Shown here piece by piece: positions 34,677-44,228 of a stretch of 64,000 nt of DNA. The notes below the pieces were generated by a model that was not told where the DNA came from, searched no databases, and saw nothing but the letters and a program-made list of their open reading frames with translations. The stretch is from Duganella sacchari (GTDB lineage Bacteria > Pseudomonadota > Gammaproteobacteria > Burkholderiales > Burkholderiaceae_D). The first letter of the stretch is position 1. Every line of letters starts with the position of its first letter. The translations under genes and the position numbers were made by a program. The stretch spans positions 1 to 64,000 of the forward strand of contig NZ_FRCX01000011.1 in assembly GCF_900143065.1 (NCBI RefSeq), read 5' to 3'.

Positions 34677-37049
34677 ATGCCTACCCGCTCACCGCTGACC
34701 GTCCTTGCTCCCCTGCCGCGCGCCCTGTTGTTGGGCGGTTTGATGATGGCAAGCGTCCCCGCGTGGGCGCAGCAAAGCGTGTCGGATGGCGAGCTGCAAT
34801 CCATCGTGGTGACCGGCACCTATGCCAAGAACCGCCGCACCGTGGATTCCGAATCGCCGGTGGATATCATTGGCGCACGCGAACTGCAGGCCAGCGGTTC
34901 GACCGAGCTCGCGACCGTGCTGGGCCGTGTGCTGCCGTCGCTGAACTTCCCGCGCCCCTCCGGCGCCGATGCCAGCGACGCCGTGCGCCCGGCGCAACTG
35001 CGCGGCCTGTCGCCGGACCAGGTGCTGGTACTGGTCAATGGCAAGCGCCGCCATGCTTCGGCCGTGGTCAACGTCAACGGCACGCAGGGCCGCGGCTCGG
35101 CGCCGGTCGACCTGAATGCAATTCCACTGTCGGCCATCGACCACATCGAAGTGCTGCGCGATGGCGCGGCAGCGCAGTACGGTTCGGACGCGATTGCCGG
35201 CGTCATCAACATCATCCTGAAAAAAGGCGCGGCGGGCGGCGATGCGGAAATCGGCTTTGGCGAATACCAGAAGCGCGACGGCAAGCAAGTGTCGGTGCGC
35301 GGCTCGACCGGCTTCAACCTCGGTGATGACGGCTGGGTGCGTATCGCCATCGACGCCGCCGACCGTGACCCGACCAACCGCGCCGGCGCCGACTTCCGCA
35401 ATCCGGCCGATCCGCGCTACGGCAAGGTCAACCAGCGCTTCGGCGACCCGGACACCAAGCCGCGCGTGCTGTTCGTGAATGGCCAGTACCGCGTGAACGA
35501 CAATATCGACTGGTACGCCTTCGCCAACTACGGCCAGCGCGACACCTCGGCCGCCGCCACCTGGCGCACCTTCGGCCGCTCGACGATCTATCCGGAAGGC
35601 TTCCTGCCGCTCGAGAACAGCCGGTCCACCGACACCTCGCTGGTCACCTGCCTGCGCGGCGAAGCCTCCGGCTGGCGTTGGGACGTGAGCGCCAACTACG
35701 GCAGCAACGAATTCAAGCTGGACCTGGACAACACCGTCAATCTCGACCTGGCTGGCAGCAGCCCGACCCACTTCTACGCCGGCAAGCTGAAGAACACGCA
35801 GTCGCTGCTGAATGTGGATGTCGCCAAGGAATACGCAGTGGAAGCCTTCACCGGCCCGCTGACGGTGGCGCTGGGCGCCGAGTACCGTCACGAGGAATAC
35901 GAGATTGGCGCGGGCGATCTGGCGTCCTACTCGGGCAGCGGTGCGCAGGGCTTCTCCGGCTTCCGTCCAATCAACGCCGGCACCAACAGCCGCCACAACC
36001 AGTCGATCTACGCCAACCTGGAAGCGGAAGTCACCAAGCAGTTCTCAGCCTCTGCCGCGCTGCGCCACGAGCGCTACAGCGACTTCGGCAGCACCACCTC
36101 GGCCAAGGGTTCGGCGCGCTACGCGTTCAACGATGCGGTATCGCTGCGTGGTACGGCTTCGTCCGGTTTCCGCGCACCATCGCTGGCGCAGCAGTTCTAC
36201 ACCATCACCACCACCAACTTCTCGGTCGTGAACGGCGTGAATACGCCGATTGAAACCGGCACCTTTGCGGTGGGCAGCGCGGCCGCCTCGGCACTGGGCG
36301 CGACGCCGCTGAAGGCAGAGAAAGCCCGCAACTACAGCCTCGGCCTGCAATTGCAGCCGACCCGCAACTGGACCACCACGATTGACGCCTACCGCATCAA
36401 TATCGATGACCGTGTCGCGCTGTCGGCGAATATGACGCTGAGCCAGACGCTCAAGGATACGCTGGCCAAGCAAGGGCTGCTGGTGGGCGCGGGCCGCTAC
36501 TTCACCAACGCCATCGACACGCGCACCACCGGCGTCGATATCCTCAGTACCTATCGCTGGGAGAGCAGCAAGGTGGGCCGTTTCGACTTCACCGCCGCTT
36601 ACAACCACAACAAGACGGCGCTGGAGCATGTGAACGCCAACCCGGCGATCCTGACCGCCAACGGCCTGACGCTGATCGACCGCCAGACCATCAACCGCAT
36701 CACCGTTGGTTCGCCCAAGGACAAGTTCAGCCTGGCCACCGACTGGACCCAGAACATCTGGGGCGCGCGTGCTGTGGTGACGCGCTACGGCAGCTTTACG
36801 GTGCCGCAGAATAGCGTGGCGCTGGACCAGACCTACGATCCGCAATGGGTGCTGGACCTGTCGGGGAGCGTCAAGCTGGGCAAGAACTGGCGCCTGAGTG
36901 CCGGCATCGACAACGTGACCAACCGTTATCCGGACCAGGTCACGTCGGCGGGCAACCTGAACAATAACGGCATCAATCCGTATAGCGGCTTTGCGCCGAA
37001 CGGTTTCAACGGCCGCTACTACTACGCCAAGGCAGCCTATAGCTGGTAA
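34677..37049 (+). CDS. TonB-dependent outer membrane receptor
   Basis: This 790-residue protein has a signal peptide (cleavage near AWAQQ) and a plug domain near 50-165 with IVVTGTYAKNRRTVDSESPV, VLVLVNGKRRHASA and IEVLRDGAAAQYGSDAIAGV. A long 22-strand-type barrel ends in an aromatic residue (AAYSW), as required for outer membrane assembly. It takes up large substrates using TonB energy; the substrate is not evident. The real start is ATG 34677; the longer open frame upstream has no signal sequence. It stands alone, with no partner transporter beside it. Confidence 0.94.
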   Translation: MPTRSPLTVLAPLPRALLLGGLMMASVPAWAQQSVSDGELQSIVVTGTYAKNRRTVDSESPVDIIGARELQASGSTELATVLGRVLPSLNFPRPSGADASDAVRPAQLRGLSPDQVLVLVNGKRRHASAVVNVNGTQGRGSAPVDLNAIPLSAIDHIEVLRDGAAAQYGSDAIAGVINIILKKGAAGGDAEIGFGEYQKRDGKQVSVRGSTGFNLGDDGWVRIAIDAADRDPTNRAGADFRNPADPRYGKVNQRFGDPDTKPRVLFVNGQYRVNDNIDWYAFANYGQRDTSAAATWRTFGRSTIYPEGFLPLENSRSTDTSLVTCLRGEASGWRWDVSANYGSNEFKLDLDNTVNLDLAGSSPTHFYAGKLKNTQSLLNVDVAKEYAVEAFTGPLTVALGAEYRHEEYEIGAGDLASYSGSGAQGFSGFRPINAGTNSRHNQSIYANLEAEVTKQFSASAALRHERYSDFGSTTSAKGSARYAFNDAVSLRGTASSGFRAPSLAQQFYTITTTNFSVVNGVNTPIETGTFAVGSAAASALGATPLKAEKARNYSLGLQLQPTRNWTTTIDAYRINIDDRVALSANMTLSQTLKDTLAKQGLLVGAGRYFTNAIDTRTTGVDILSTYRWESSKVGRFDFTAAYNHNKTALEHVNANPAILTANGLTLIDRQTINRITVGSPKDKFSLATDWTQNIWGARAVVTRYGSFTVPQNSVALDQTYDPQWVLDLSGSVKLGKNWRLSAGIDNVTNRYPDQVTSAGNLNNNGINPYSGFAPNGFNGRYYYAKAAYSW

Positions 37050-37075
37050 GCCTATCCCCGCACAGCGGTATGCAA

Positions 37076-37103
37076 GGGTCCGCCCCCGTACGGGGTCAGA
37101 CCC
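37076..37103. repeat. Short REP-like palindrome
   Basis: CCCCGTACGGGG (37084-37095) is a perfect palindrome, flanked by GGGTC on the left and GACCC on the right. It lies between two converging genes (TonB receptor and chemoreceptor). It resembles the dispersed GGGGTCAGACCCC-type intergenic repeats of related genomes. Confidence 0.5.
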
Positions 37104-37129
37104 TGATGTGCCGGGTTCAAGGCTGGCGC

Positions 37130-38731
37130 TTACGCAGCCGTCAGCTGGCGCAGTGTTCTTGCTGGCGGCGGGTTGCCCGCCAGCTTGAATACACTCACCG
37201 CCTGCGCCAGCAAGTCCGCCTGGTCGCGCATGCTTTGCGCGGCGGCGGCCGCTTCTTCCACCAGCGCCGCGTTCTGCTGGGTCACGTCGTCAATCGACAC
37301 AATCGCCTGATTGACCTGCTCAATCCCGGTACTCTGCTCGCTGCTGGCCGCGCTGATCTGGTTCATGATTTCCGCGACCTGCTGCACCGACTGCACGATG
37401 CTCTGCATCGTTGTCCCGGCCTGATCCACCAATGCTGCGCCGGTATTCACTGTCTCCACCGAACGCCCAATCAGCTCCTTGATTTCCTTGGCGGCCGAGG
37501 CCGAACGCTGCGCCAGCGTGCGCACCTCCGACGCCACCACGGCAAAGCCCCGCCCCTGCTCGCCCGCACGCGCCGCCTCCACTGCCGCATTGAGCGCCAG
37601 GATATTGGTCTGGAACGCAATGCTGTCAATCACGCTGATGATATCGACAATCTTGTTGGAGCTTTCCTTGATCGCGCCCATGGTGCTGACCACTTCGCCC
37701 ACCACTTGCCCGCCCTTGGTAGCGTAGTCGCTGGCGGCCACCACCAGCTTGGTTGCCTGCCGCGCATTCTCTGCGTTCTGCGACACGGTGGAAGTCAGTT
37801 CCTCCATCGAGGATGCCGTCTCTTCCAGGCTGGACGCCTGCTGCTCGGTACGCGACGACAGATCCAGATTGCCGGTAGCGATCTGGTTCGACGCCGTGGC
37901 AATCGTGTCCGTACCCGAGCGCACCTGACCCACCGTGCGCGCCAGGCTGTCATTCATGTCGATGAGCGCGCGCAACAGCTGGCCGGTTTCATCCGTGGTG
38001 TTGCACTCCACGCGCATGGTGAGGTCGCCGCCCGCCACCGCCTGCGCCATATCGACCGCCCGGTTCAGCGGCTGCGTGATGCTGCGCGTGATCCAGTACA
38101 GCACCCACGCCGCCAGCGCCGCTGCCGCCACGGTCAGCAGGACCATGGTCATGCGCGAACTCGAATAAGCCTGCTCGGCAACGCTACTCGCTTCCTCGAT
38201 GGCCGCAGTCTGGAACTTGACCATGTCGGTCAAGGCATTCAGGTACGCGGTCTGTTCCTTGCGCACAGTGGTCAGCAGATATTTGACGGATTCGTCGCGC
38301 TTGCTTTCGTCGGGCGACATTTTGATGAAGGCGTTTTGCACGACCAGATATTTTTCGCGCGCCTCCAGCACGGCTTGCAGCTTGGCCTTGCTTTGCGGGT
38401 CGTTATCGTCGGCGATCAGCTTGCCCAGCTTGTCGAGCCGTTCGGCGTTTTCCACCTTGCGCTTGTCCACGCGCTCCAGCTCGGCCTTGACCACCGCCGG
38501 ATCGGTGGACAGCATGGCGTTGCGCATCGCGCGGGCAATGTCGTTGAGCCCGCCTATCGTTTCGTAAGCGAGGATGACCTTGGGTACTTTATCCGTGGCG
38601 AGATCCTTGGTGTTGTTATTCAACTTGCCAAGATTGCCTATTCCGACAACAGAAATGCCGACCATGAAGATGATGGCAACGCCCAGACCAGCCGCCAGAC
38701 GGTAGCCGATTTTCCAATTACCGATACCCAT
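37130..38731 (-). CDS. Methyl-accepting chemotaxis protein
   Basis: This 533-residue inner-membrane chemoreceptor has a first membrane helix at about 12-32, a periplasmic four-helix bundle to about 185, a second helix near 190-210, a HAMP domain near 212-265 and a cytoplasmic signalling domain. The signalling domain has the tip sequence VDIISVIDSIAFQTNILALN and AAVEAARAGEQGRGFAVVAS, followed by EVRTLAQRS. It relays ligand binding to CheA/CheW. The ligand is unknown. GGGAG is upstream of the start. No che genes are near, so it is a stand-alone receptor. Confidence 0.95.
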   Translation of the reverse strand: MGIGNWKIGYRLAAGLGVAIIFMVGISVVGIGNLGKLNNNTKDLATDKVPKVILAYETIGGLNDIARAMRNAMLSTDPAVVKAELERVDKRKVENAERLDKLGKLIADDNDPQSKAKLQAVLEAREKYLVVQNAFIKMSPDESKRDESVKYLLTTVRKEQTAYLNALTDMVKFQTAAIEEASSVAEQAYSSSRMTMVLLTVAAAALAAWVLYWITRSITQPLNRAVDMAQAVAGGDLTMRVECNTTDETGQLLRALIDMNDSLARTVGQVRSGTDTIATASNQIATGNLDLSSRTEQQASSLEETASSMEELTSTVSQNAENARQATKLVVAASDYATKGGQVVGEVVSTMGAIKESSNKIVDIISVIDSIAFQTNILALNAAVEAARAGEQGRGFAVVASEVRTLAQRSASAAKEIKELIGRSVETVNTGAALVDQAGTTMQSIVQSVQQVAEIMNQISAASSEQSTGIEQVNQAIVSIDDVTQQNAALVEEAAAAAQSMRDQADLLAQAVSVFKLAGNPPPARTLRQLTAA

Positions 38732-38812
38732 TTCAGTGCTCCCGGAGTTGGATGCAGGGAATCAGTATAGGGTCATTCCATTACGGAAATTTGGGAAAAT
38801 TTGAGAACTGTT

Positions 38813-38844
38813 CTGCCGCCGCCACACTCAGGTGGCGGCGGCAG
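38813..38844. terminator. Strong hairpin after cysB, terminator-like
   Basis: CTGCCGCCGCCAC (38813-38825) pairs perfectly with 38832-38844 around a 6-nt loop, just past the cysB stop. There is no T-run directly after it, so it may end transcription inefficiently or protect the mRNA 3' end. Confidence 0.5.
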
Positions 38845-38848
38845 GCAA

Positions 38849-39781
38849 TTACGAGAGTTCCCCGCCGTTGAGGGCGGCGTCGATGTCGGCCCGGCTCAGG
38901 TCCGGCGCAAATTGCTGGATGAAGTGGTAGGCGTAGGCACGCAGATAGGCGCCCTTGCGCACGGCCAGGCGCGTAGTGTTCTGCGCGAACAGGTGCGACG
39001 CTTCCACTGCACGCATGCCTTTGTCGCGACCATGGTCAAACGCCATCGAGGCGACAATACCCACACCCAGGCCCAGCGATACATACTGTTTGATGACATC
39101 CGAATCCATGGCGGTCAGCACGATGTCCGGCTTGACGCCAGCCTGTTCGAACGCCGCGTCAATGTGGCCACGGCCCGTAAAGCCGACGTCATAGGTAATC
39201 AGCGGGAACTCGGCCAGGTCTTCCAGCTTGATCGGCGACCGGCTCAGCAGCGGATGGCCGTCGGGCACCACAATCAGATGGCTCCAGCGGTAACAAGGGA
39301 AGGACACCAGGTCCGGGAACTGCGACAGGCCCTCAGTGGCAATACCGATGTCAGTCTTGCCCGACAAGATCCATTCGGCGATATGTTCCGGCGCGCTCTG
39401 CTGCAAGGCGATACGCACATCGGGATACGCGCTGCGGAAGCTCTGCACCACTTTCGGCAGCGCATAGCGCGCCTGCGTGTGCGTGGCAGCCACGCTCAGC
39501 GTGCCGCTTTGCTGGCCCGTGTATTCCAGGCTGGCCTGCTGCAGGTTCTCGGCTTCGATCAGCAGACGGTCGATGATTTTCAGGATGCCTTTGCCTGGCT
39601 CGGTCATGCCGGTCAGGCGCTTGCCATTACGTTCGAAAATCACGACGCCCAGTTCGTCTTCGAGTTCGCGGATCTGGCGCGACACGCCAGGCTGTGAGGT
39701 GAACAAGGCATTCGCCACTTCCGTCAGGTTGTAGCCACGACGGGCGGCTTCGCGGATGGACCGCAGCTGTTGAAAATTCAT
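38849..39781 (-). CDS. cysB: CysB-family LysR-type regulator
   Basis: This 310-residue LysR-type activator has an N-terminal winged helix (MNFQQLRSIREAARRGYNLT, ALFTSQPGVSRQIRELE) of CysB/Cbl type and a C-terminal effector domain. CysB responds to acetylserine and turns on sulfate uptake and reduction. Its ATG overlaps the cysA stop (ATGA), placing it last in cysT-cysW-cysA-cysB. Encoding the regulator inside the operon gives feedback on transport. Cbl is an alternative name for close relatives; context favours CysB. Confidence 0.9.
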   Translation of the reverse strand: MNFQQLRSIREAARRGYNLTEVANALFTSQPGVSRQIRELEDELGVVIFERNGKRLTGMTEPGKGILKIIDRLLIEAENLQQASLEYTGQQSGTLSVAATHTQARYALPKVVQSFRSAYPDVRIALQQSAPEHIAEWILSGKTDIGIATEGLSQFPDLVSFPCYRWSHLIVVPDGHPLLSRSPIKLEDLAEFPLITYDVGFTGRGHIDAAFEQAGVKPDIVLTAMDSDVIKQYVSLGLGVGIVASMAFDHGRDKGMRAVEASHLFAQNTTRLAVRKGAYLRAYAYHFIQQFAPDLSRADIDAALNGGELS

Positions 39782-40848
39782 TGAGAGGCTCCTCCATCCA
39801 CGAACACGCGCAGACGTTTTGGTCGCACTACCAGCGTCTCGCCTTCCTTGAGGCCGAGCGTGCTGAAGCGCTCATTAGGGATAACTGCTTCGATCAGTTC
39901 GGCGTTGTCGCCGCGTTCCAGGTCCAGCTGGGCCAGCGGACCGATCGCATGCGCGCGGCGCAGCTTGACCACGATGCCTTCCGCGCCCGGCGTGTAGCGG
40001 TCTACCTCCAGCTCATGCGGACGCACATAGGCGATGCCCTTGCCTGCCGCGCCCGGTTCGCCCGGCACGGTAAAGCTGGCGTCGCCACTGGCCAGCACGC
40101 CATCCTGCACGCGGCCATGGAACATATTGACGTTGCCCAGGAAGCCGTAGACAAACGGCGAGGCCGGGTGGTTGTAGACCTCGTCCGGTGCGCCGATCTG
40201 CTCGACATTGCCTTTGTTCATGAGCACCACCTGGTCGGCCACTTCCAGCGCTTCTTCCTGGTCGTGGGTGACGAAGATGGAGGTTACGTGCAGTTCGTCG
40301 TGCAGGCGGCGCAGCCAGCGGCGCAGTTCCTTGCGCACCTTGGCGTCCAGCGCGCCGAACGGTTCGTCCAGCAACAGCACACGCGGTTCCACCGCCAGTG
40401 CACGCGCCAGTGCAATCCGCTGACGCTGGCCGCCCGACAGCTGCGGCGGATAGCGGTCCGCCAGCCAGTCCAGCTGCACCAGCTCCAACAGCTCTTTCAC
40501 TTTGCGGCGGATCTGGTCTTCCGACGGACGCTCGCCGCGCGGTTTCACGCGCAGGCCGAACGCGACGTTTTCAAACACCGTCATGTGCTTGAACAGCGCA
40601 TAGTGCTGGAACACGAAGCCGACCTGGCGCTCGCGCACATGACGTCGGGACGCATCCTCGCCATCCAGCAGCACCTGGCCCGAATCTGGATGCTCGAGGC
40701 CGGCGATACAGCGCAGCAGCGTGGTCTTGCCGCAGCCGGACGGGCCGAGCAGCGCGGTCAGCTCGCCTTGCGGGAAGTCCAGCGACACGTTATTGAGGGC
40801 GACGAAATCGCCGAAACGCTTGTTGATGTTGTTAACTGCAATCGTCAT
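39778..40848 (-). CDS. cysA: Sulfate/thiosulfate ABC transporter ATP-binding protein
   Basis: This 356-residue ATPase of the sulfate importer has Walker A GPSGCGKTT near 35-43, signature LSGGQRQR near 137-144, Walker B VLLLDEPFGALD near 157-168 and the H-loop VTHDQEEALE. A C-terminal regulatory domain follows (about 240-356), as in CysA. It works with the permeases CysT and CysW encoded just upstream and the binding protein Sbp. It starts 4 bp after the cysW stop. Confidence 0.96.
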   Translation of the reverse strand: MTIAVNNINKRFGDFVALNNVSLDFPQGELTALLGPSGCGKTTLLRCIAGLEHPDSGQVLLDGEDASRRHVRERQVGFVFQHYALFKHMTVFENVAFGLRVKPRGERPSEDQIRRKVKELLELVQLDWLADRYPPQLSGGQRQRIALARALAVEPRVLLLDEPFGALDAKVRKELRRWLRRLHDELHVTSIFVTHDQEEALEVADQVVLMNKGNVEQIGAPDEVYNHPASPFVYGFLGNVNMFHGRVQDGVLASGDASFTVPGEPGAAGKGIAYVRPHELEVDRYTPGAEGIVVKLRRAHAIGPLAQLDLERGDNAELIEAVIPNERFSTLGLKEGETLVVRPKRLRVFVDGGASQ

Positions 40849-40852
40849 GGTA

Positions 40853-41743
40853 TTACTCCGAAGTGCGCACGTCGTCGGCGATGGATTCGTTCAGGCGCCA
40901 GGCGATAAAGGATTTCACAACCAGCGTCACCAGGGCCAGCAGCGCCAGCAGGGACGCCACGGCAAAGGCGGCGGCAAAGTTGTATTCGTTGTACAGAATC
41001 TCTACTTGCAGCGGCATGGTGTTGGTCTCGCCACGGATGTGGCCGGACACCACCGACACCGCGCCAAACTCGCCCATGGCACGGGCATTACACAGGATCA
41101 CGCCATACAGCAGGCCCCATTTGATATTGGGCAGCGTGACGCGGCGGAAGGTGTCCCAGCCCGATGCGCCCAGCACGATGGCAGCCTCTTCTTCTTCGCT
41201 GCCTTGCGCCTGCATCAGCGGGATCAGCTCGCGCGCCACAAACGGAAACGTGACAAAGATGGTGGCCAGCACGATGCCCGGCACCGCAAACAGGATCTTG
41301 ATGTCGTGCTCCTGCAGCCACGGACCGAACCAACCTTGCGCGCCAAACAGCAGCACATAGATCAGGCCCGAGATCACCGGCGACACCGAGAACGGCAGGT
41401 CGATCAGGGTCAGCAGGATGCTCTTGCCACGGAATTCAAACTTGGCGATGGCCCACGAGGCCGCCACGCCAAACACCAGGTTGAGCGGCACGGCAATCGC
41501 TGCGGTAATCAGCGTCAGCTTGATGGCCGAGATGGCGTCGTCTTCAATGATGGCGGCGGCATACGCGTCCCAGCCTTTTTTGAGCGCCTCGACAAACACC
41601 GCTACCAGCGGCACAAACAGGAAGAGCGTCAGGAACAGCAGCGCAATGGTGATCAGGATGCCGCGCACCCAGCGTGGTTCCAGAATCTCCGGCGCCGACG
41701 GCAGCTCGCCGCGCCGCACGGGTGTAGTTGGTGCTCCACTCAT
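40853..41743 (-). CDS. cysW: Sulfate ABC transporter permease
   Basis: This 296-residue inner-membrane permease has about six helices. The EAA loop is QGSEEEEAAIVLGASGWDTF near 178-197, which contacts the ATPase. ETNTMPLQVEILYNEY near the end is characteristic of CysW. It pairs with CysT to form the channel. It begins 1 bp after the cysT stop. Confidence 0.95.
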   Translation of the reverse strand: MSGAPTTPVRRGELPSAPEILEPRWVRGILITIALLFLTLFLFVPLVAVFVEALKKGWDAYAAAIIEDDAISAIKLTLITAAIAVPLNLVFGVAASWAIAKFEFRGKSILLTLIDLPFSVSPVISGLIYVLLFGAQGWFGPWLQEHDIKILFAVPGIVLATIFVTFPFVARELIPLMQAQGSEEEEAAIVLGASGWDTFRRVTLPNIKWGLLYGVILCNARAMGEFGAVSVVSGHIRGETNTMPLQVEILYNEYNFAAAFAVASLLALLALVTLVVKSFIAWRLNESIADDVRTSE

Positions 41744-41744
41744 T

Positions 41745-42620
41745 TTATTTCCCCGACTTTCCGCGAGCCCAGGCTTGCAACAGATTGATGGTCAACAGCA
41801 GCAGGAACGACACCACCAGCATCACCACCGCAATCGCGGTCGCGCCGGCGTAGTCGTACTGCTCCAGTTTGGTGATGATGAACAGCGGTGTAATCTCGGA
41901 CACCATCGGCATATTGCCGGCAATGAAAATCACCGAACCGTATTCGCCGGTGGCGCGCGCAAAGGCCAGCGCAAAGCCGGTCATCAGCGACGGCAGGATG
42001 GTCGGGAACACGACGCGGCTGAAGGTCTGCCAGGCATTGGCGCCCAGGCTTGCGGCGGCCTCTTCCAGTTCGCGCTCCGCATCTTCCAGCACTGGTTGCA
42101 CGGTACGCACCACGAACGGCAGGCCGATGAAGGTCAGTGCAATCACCACACCCAGCGGCGTGAACGCAACCTTGATGCCGGCCACGCCTTCGATATAGCG
42201 GCCCAGCCAGCCGTTGGCGGAATACAGCGCGGTCAGCGTAATGCCGGCCACAGCGGTTGGCAGCGCGAATGGCAGGTCCACCAGCGCATCCACAATCCGT
42301 TTGCCAGGAAACTCATAGCGCACCAGCACCCACGCCACGATGCCGCCAAAAATCACGTTGATGAAGGCGCCGATCAGCGAAGCGCCGAACGTCAATTTGT
42401 AGGAAGCAATCACGCGCGCCGAAGTGACCGTGTTCCAGAACGCCTCCCAGCTCATGGTGGCGCTCTTCAGGAAGATGGCCGACAGCGGGATCAGGACGAT
42501 CAGCGTCAGGTAAAAAATCGTGAATCCCAGCGATAGCCGGAAACCCGGCATGACGCGGAACGGGGCGCCTCGCTTGGCCACGGGCGGCGTGGCGGCGGGC
42601 ACTGCGAGAACTGCAGACAT
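41745..42620 (-). CDS. cysT: Sulfate ABC transporter permease
   Basis: This 291-residue partner permease has helices throughout and an EAA-type loop (DAERELEEAAASLGANAWQT near 185-204). ALPTAVAGITLTALYSANGW near 117-136 is typical of CysT (also called CysU). ATG 42620 with GGGAG five nt upstream is the start; the open frame extends further without a site. It is the first gene of the sulfate operon. Confidence 0.95.
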   Translation of the reverse strand: MSAVLAVPAATPPVAKRGAPFRVMPGFRLSLGFTIFYLTLIVLIPLSAIFLKSATMSWEAFWNTVTSARVIASYKLTFGASLIGAFINVIFGGIVAWVLVRYEFPGKRIVDALVDLPFALPTAVAGITLTALYSANGWLGRYIEGVAGIKVAFTPLGVVIALTFIGLPFVVRTVQPVLEDAERELEEAAASLGANAWQTFSRVVFPTILPSLMTGFALAFARATGEYGSVIFIAGNMPMVSEITPLFIITKLEQYDYAGATAIAVVMLVVSFLLLLTINLLQAWARGKSGK

Positions 42621-42715
42621 GGTTGCTCCCTTATTACAAAACCTTCTATAAGGGCTGCATATTCTCATCTATGCTTCATAATACAAACGAAGCAATAGTC
42701 ATTTGATTAGATCAT
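42621..42715 (-). promoter_or_regulatory. Upstream region of cysTWA-cysB, possible CysB site
   Basis: This short AT-rich gap holds TATAAGGG (42647-42654) and TTCTCAT (42663-42669). The same two words occur next to each other upstream of sbp, another expected CysB target. Shared words upstream of co-regulated genes suggest activator binding; the exact site cannot be fixed by eye. Confidence 0.35.
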
Positions 42716-43492
42716 TCAGCTATATACGAGCTTGGCGGCCACGGCCACCAGGGTCACCGCCAGCAAGCCGCGCAGCAGCCCTTCCGGCACCGCACGCGCG
42801 GCATAGGAGCCTAGCGTAATGCCGGGCAAGGAACCGATCAGCAAGGTCAGCAACAGCGTCCAGTTGATCGAGCCCAGCCACCAGTGACCGACAGCGGCAA
42901 TCGCTGTCAGCGGTACGGCGTAGGCGATGTCGGTACCGGCCACTTCGGCGGCCGACAGGCGCGGATACAGCATCACCAGCAGCGTAGCGCCAATCGCGCC
43001 CGCGCCGATCGAGGAAATCGTCACCAGGATGCCGAGCACGGCGCCGCTCAAAATGGTGGCATTGCGCAAGGCAGCGCCCTGCAACTGACGCTCCGGATGG
43101 GCGGTAATCCAGGCCAGCATTGTGCGTTTAAACAACAGGGCAATGACGGTCAATAACACGGAGGTGGCGATCATGTAGCGGATGATCTGTCCCATTTCCT
43201 TGTTCAGTGTGCCAAAGTGTTTGAGGGCGACGGAGGCCAGCAGCGCGGCCGGCAGCGCGCCGATGCAGAGACGGCGCACGATGTCCCAGTGGACCGTGCC
43301 ACGCATTTTGTGGGTGAAGGTGCCGACACCCTTGGTCAGCGAGGCGAAAGCGAGATCGGTGCCGACCGCAACCGCCGGCGTTACGCCAAACAGCAAAGTT
43401 AGCAGCGGGGTCATCAGCGAACCGCCGCCAACGCCGGTCATGCCGACCAGCAGGCCAACTGCAAATCCCGATGCAACAAAGTGCACATCCAT
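42716..43492 (-). CDS. TauE/SafE-family sulfite/organosulfonate exporter-like protein
   Basis: This 258-residue membrane protein has seven or eight helices and the two-repeat pattern of TauE/SafE. GLLVGMTGVGGGSLMTPLLT near 13-32 has the glycine-rich first repeat, and AAEVAGTDIAYAVPL near 190 the second. Members export sulfite or sulfonates. Its place beside the sulfate operon, with about 95 bp to cysT, fits removal of excess sulfite. Confidence 0.85.
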   Translation of the reverse strand: MDVHFVASGFAVGLLVGMTGVGGGSLMTPLLTLLFGVTPAVAVGTDLAFASLTKGVGTFTHKMRGTVHWDIVRRLCIGALPAALLASVALKHFGTLNKEMGQIIRYMIATSVLLTVIALLFKRTMLAWITAHPERQLQGAALRNATILSGAVLGILVTISSIGAGAIGATLLVMLYPRLSAAEVAGTDIAYAVPLTAIAAVGHWWLGSINWTLLLTLLIGSLPGITLGSYAARAVPEGLLRGLLAVTLVAVAAKLVYS

Positions 43493-43564
43493 AGAATTTC
43501 CCCAAAGTAGGCCCGCAGGGTACCTACTTCGAGGATATATCCAAACAACGGAAAACTTATAAGC

Positions 43565-44203
43565 TTATTTGTTCGGCTGCGGGGTAACGCGCAGGTAAGG
43601 ACGTGGTGCGCTAAAGCCTTTTGGATACTTCTGTTTCAATACTTCTGGATCTTGCACGGTCAGCGGGATGATGACGTCATCGCCGTCCTTCCAGTTGCCC
43701 GGGGTGGCAACCGTGTAGCCATCAGTCAGTTGCAGCGCATCGATCACGCGCAGCACTTCGTCGAAGTTACGGCCGGTGCTCATTGGATAGGTGATGCTCA
43801 GGCGAACCTTCTTGTTCGGGTCGATCACGAACAGCGTACGCACGGTGGCGGTGGCCGATGCTTCCGGGTGAATCATGTCGTACAGCGTCGCGACTTTGCG
43901 GTCGGCATCGGCGATGATCGGGAAGCCAACCACGGTGTTCTGGGTCTCTTCGATATCCTTGATCCACGCGGTGTGCGACTCGGCCGGATCGACCGACAGC
44001 GCGATCGCTTTCACATTGCGCTTGTCGAATTCCGGTTTCAGCTTTGCAGTCAGGCCCAGTTCGGTGGTGCAGACTGGCGTGAAGTCTGCCGGGTGCGAGA
44101 ACAGCACTACCCACGAATTGCCAGCCCATTCATGGAACTTCAGTTTGCCAATCGAGGAATCTTGTTCAAAGTCAGGCGCGGTATCGCCCAGGCGAATAGT
44201 CAT
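43565..44203 (-). CDS. 1-Cys peroxiredoxin (Prx6 type)
   Basis: This 212-residue thiol peroxidase has the peroxidatic Cys in HPADFTPVCTTELG near residue 45 and the longer C-terminal domain of Prx6-type enzymes. It reduces peroxides in the cytoplasm. ATG 44203 with GGAGAAC nine nt upstream is chosen over the open frame reaching 44248. The genes on both sides concern sulfur, but peroxiredoxins of this type are not restricted to sulfur metabolism. Confidence 0.92.
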   Translation of the reverse strand: MTIRLGDTAPDFEQDSSIGKLKFHEWAGNSWVVLFSHPADFTPVCTTELGLTAKLKPEFDKRNVKAIALSVDPAESHTAWIKDIEETQNTVVGFPIIADADRKVATLYDMIHPEASATATVRTLFVIDPNKKVRLSITYPMSTGRNFDEVLRVIDALQLTDGYTVATPGNWKDGDDVIIPLTVQDPEVLKQKYPKGFSAPRPYLRVTPQPNK

Positions 44204-44228
44204 AGTTATGTTCTCCAATGGGAAAGGG

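Noticed and set aside
34689..35996. 435-codon minus-strand frame opposite the TonB receptor
   Set aside because: The plus strand encodes an obvious receptor with signal peptide and plug; the antisense frame has no recognisable domain.
37070..38770. 566-codon open frame on the plus strand opposite the chemoreceptor gene
   Set aside because: It is antisense to a clear methyl-accepting chemotaxis gene, with composition typical of a shadow frame.
39781..42536. Long plus-strand frames opposite cysA, cysW and cysT
   Set aside because: These are shadows of the transporter genes, with repetitive His/Gln/Arg-rich sequence.
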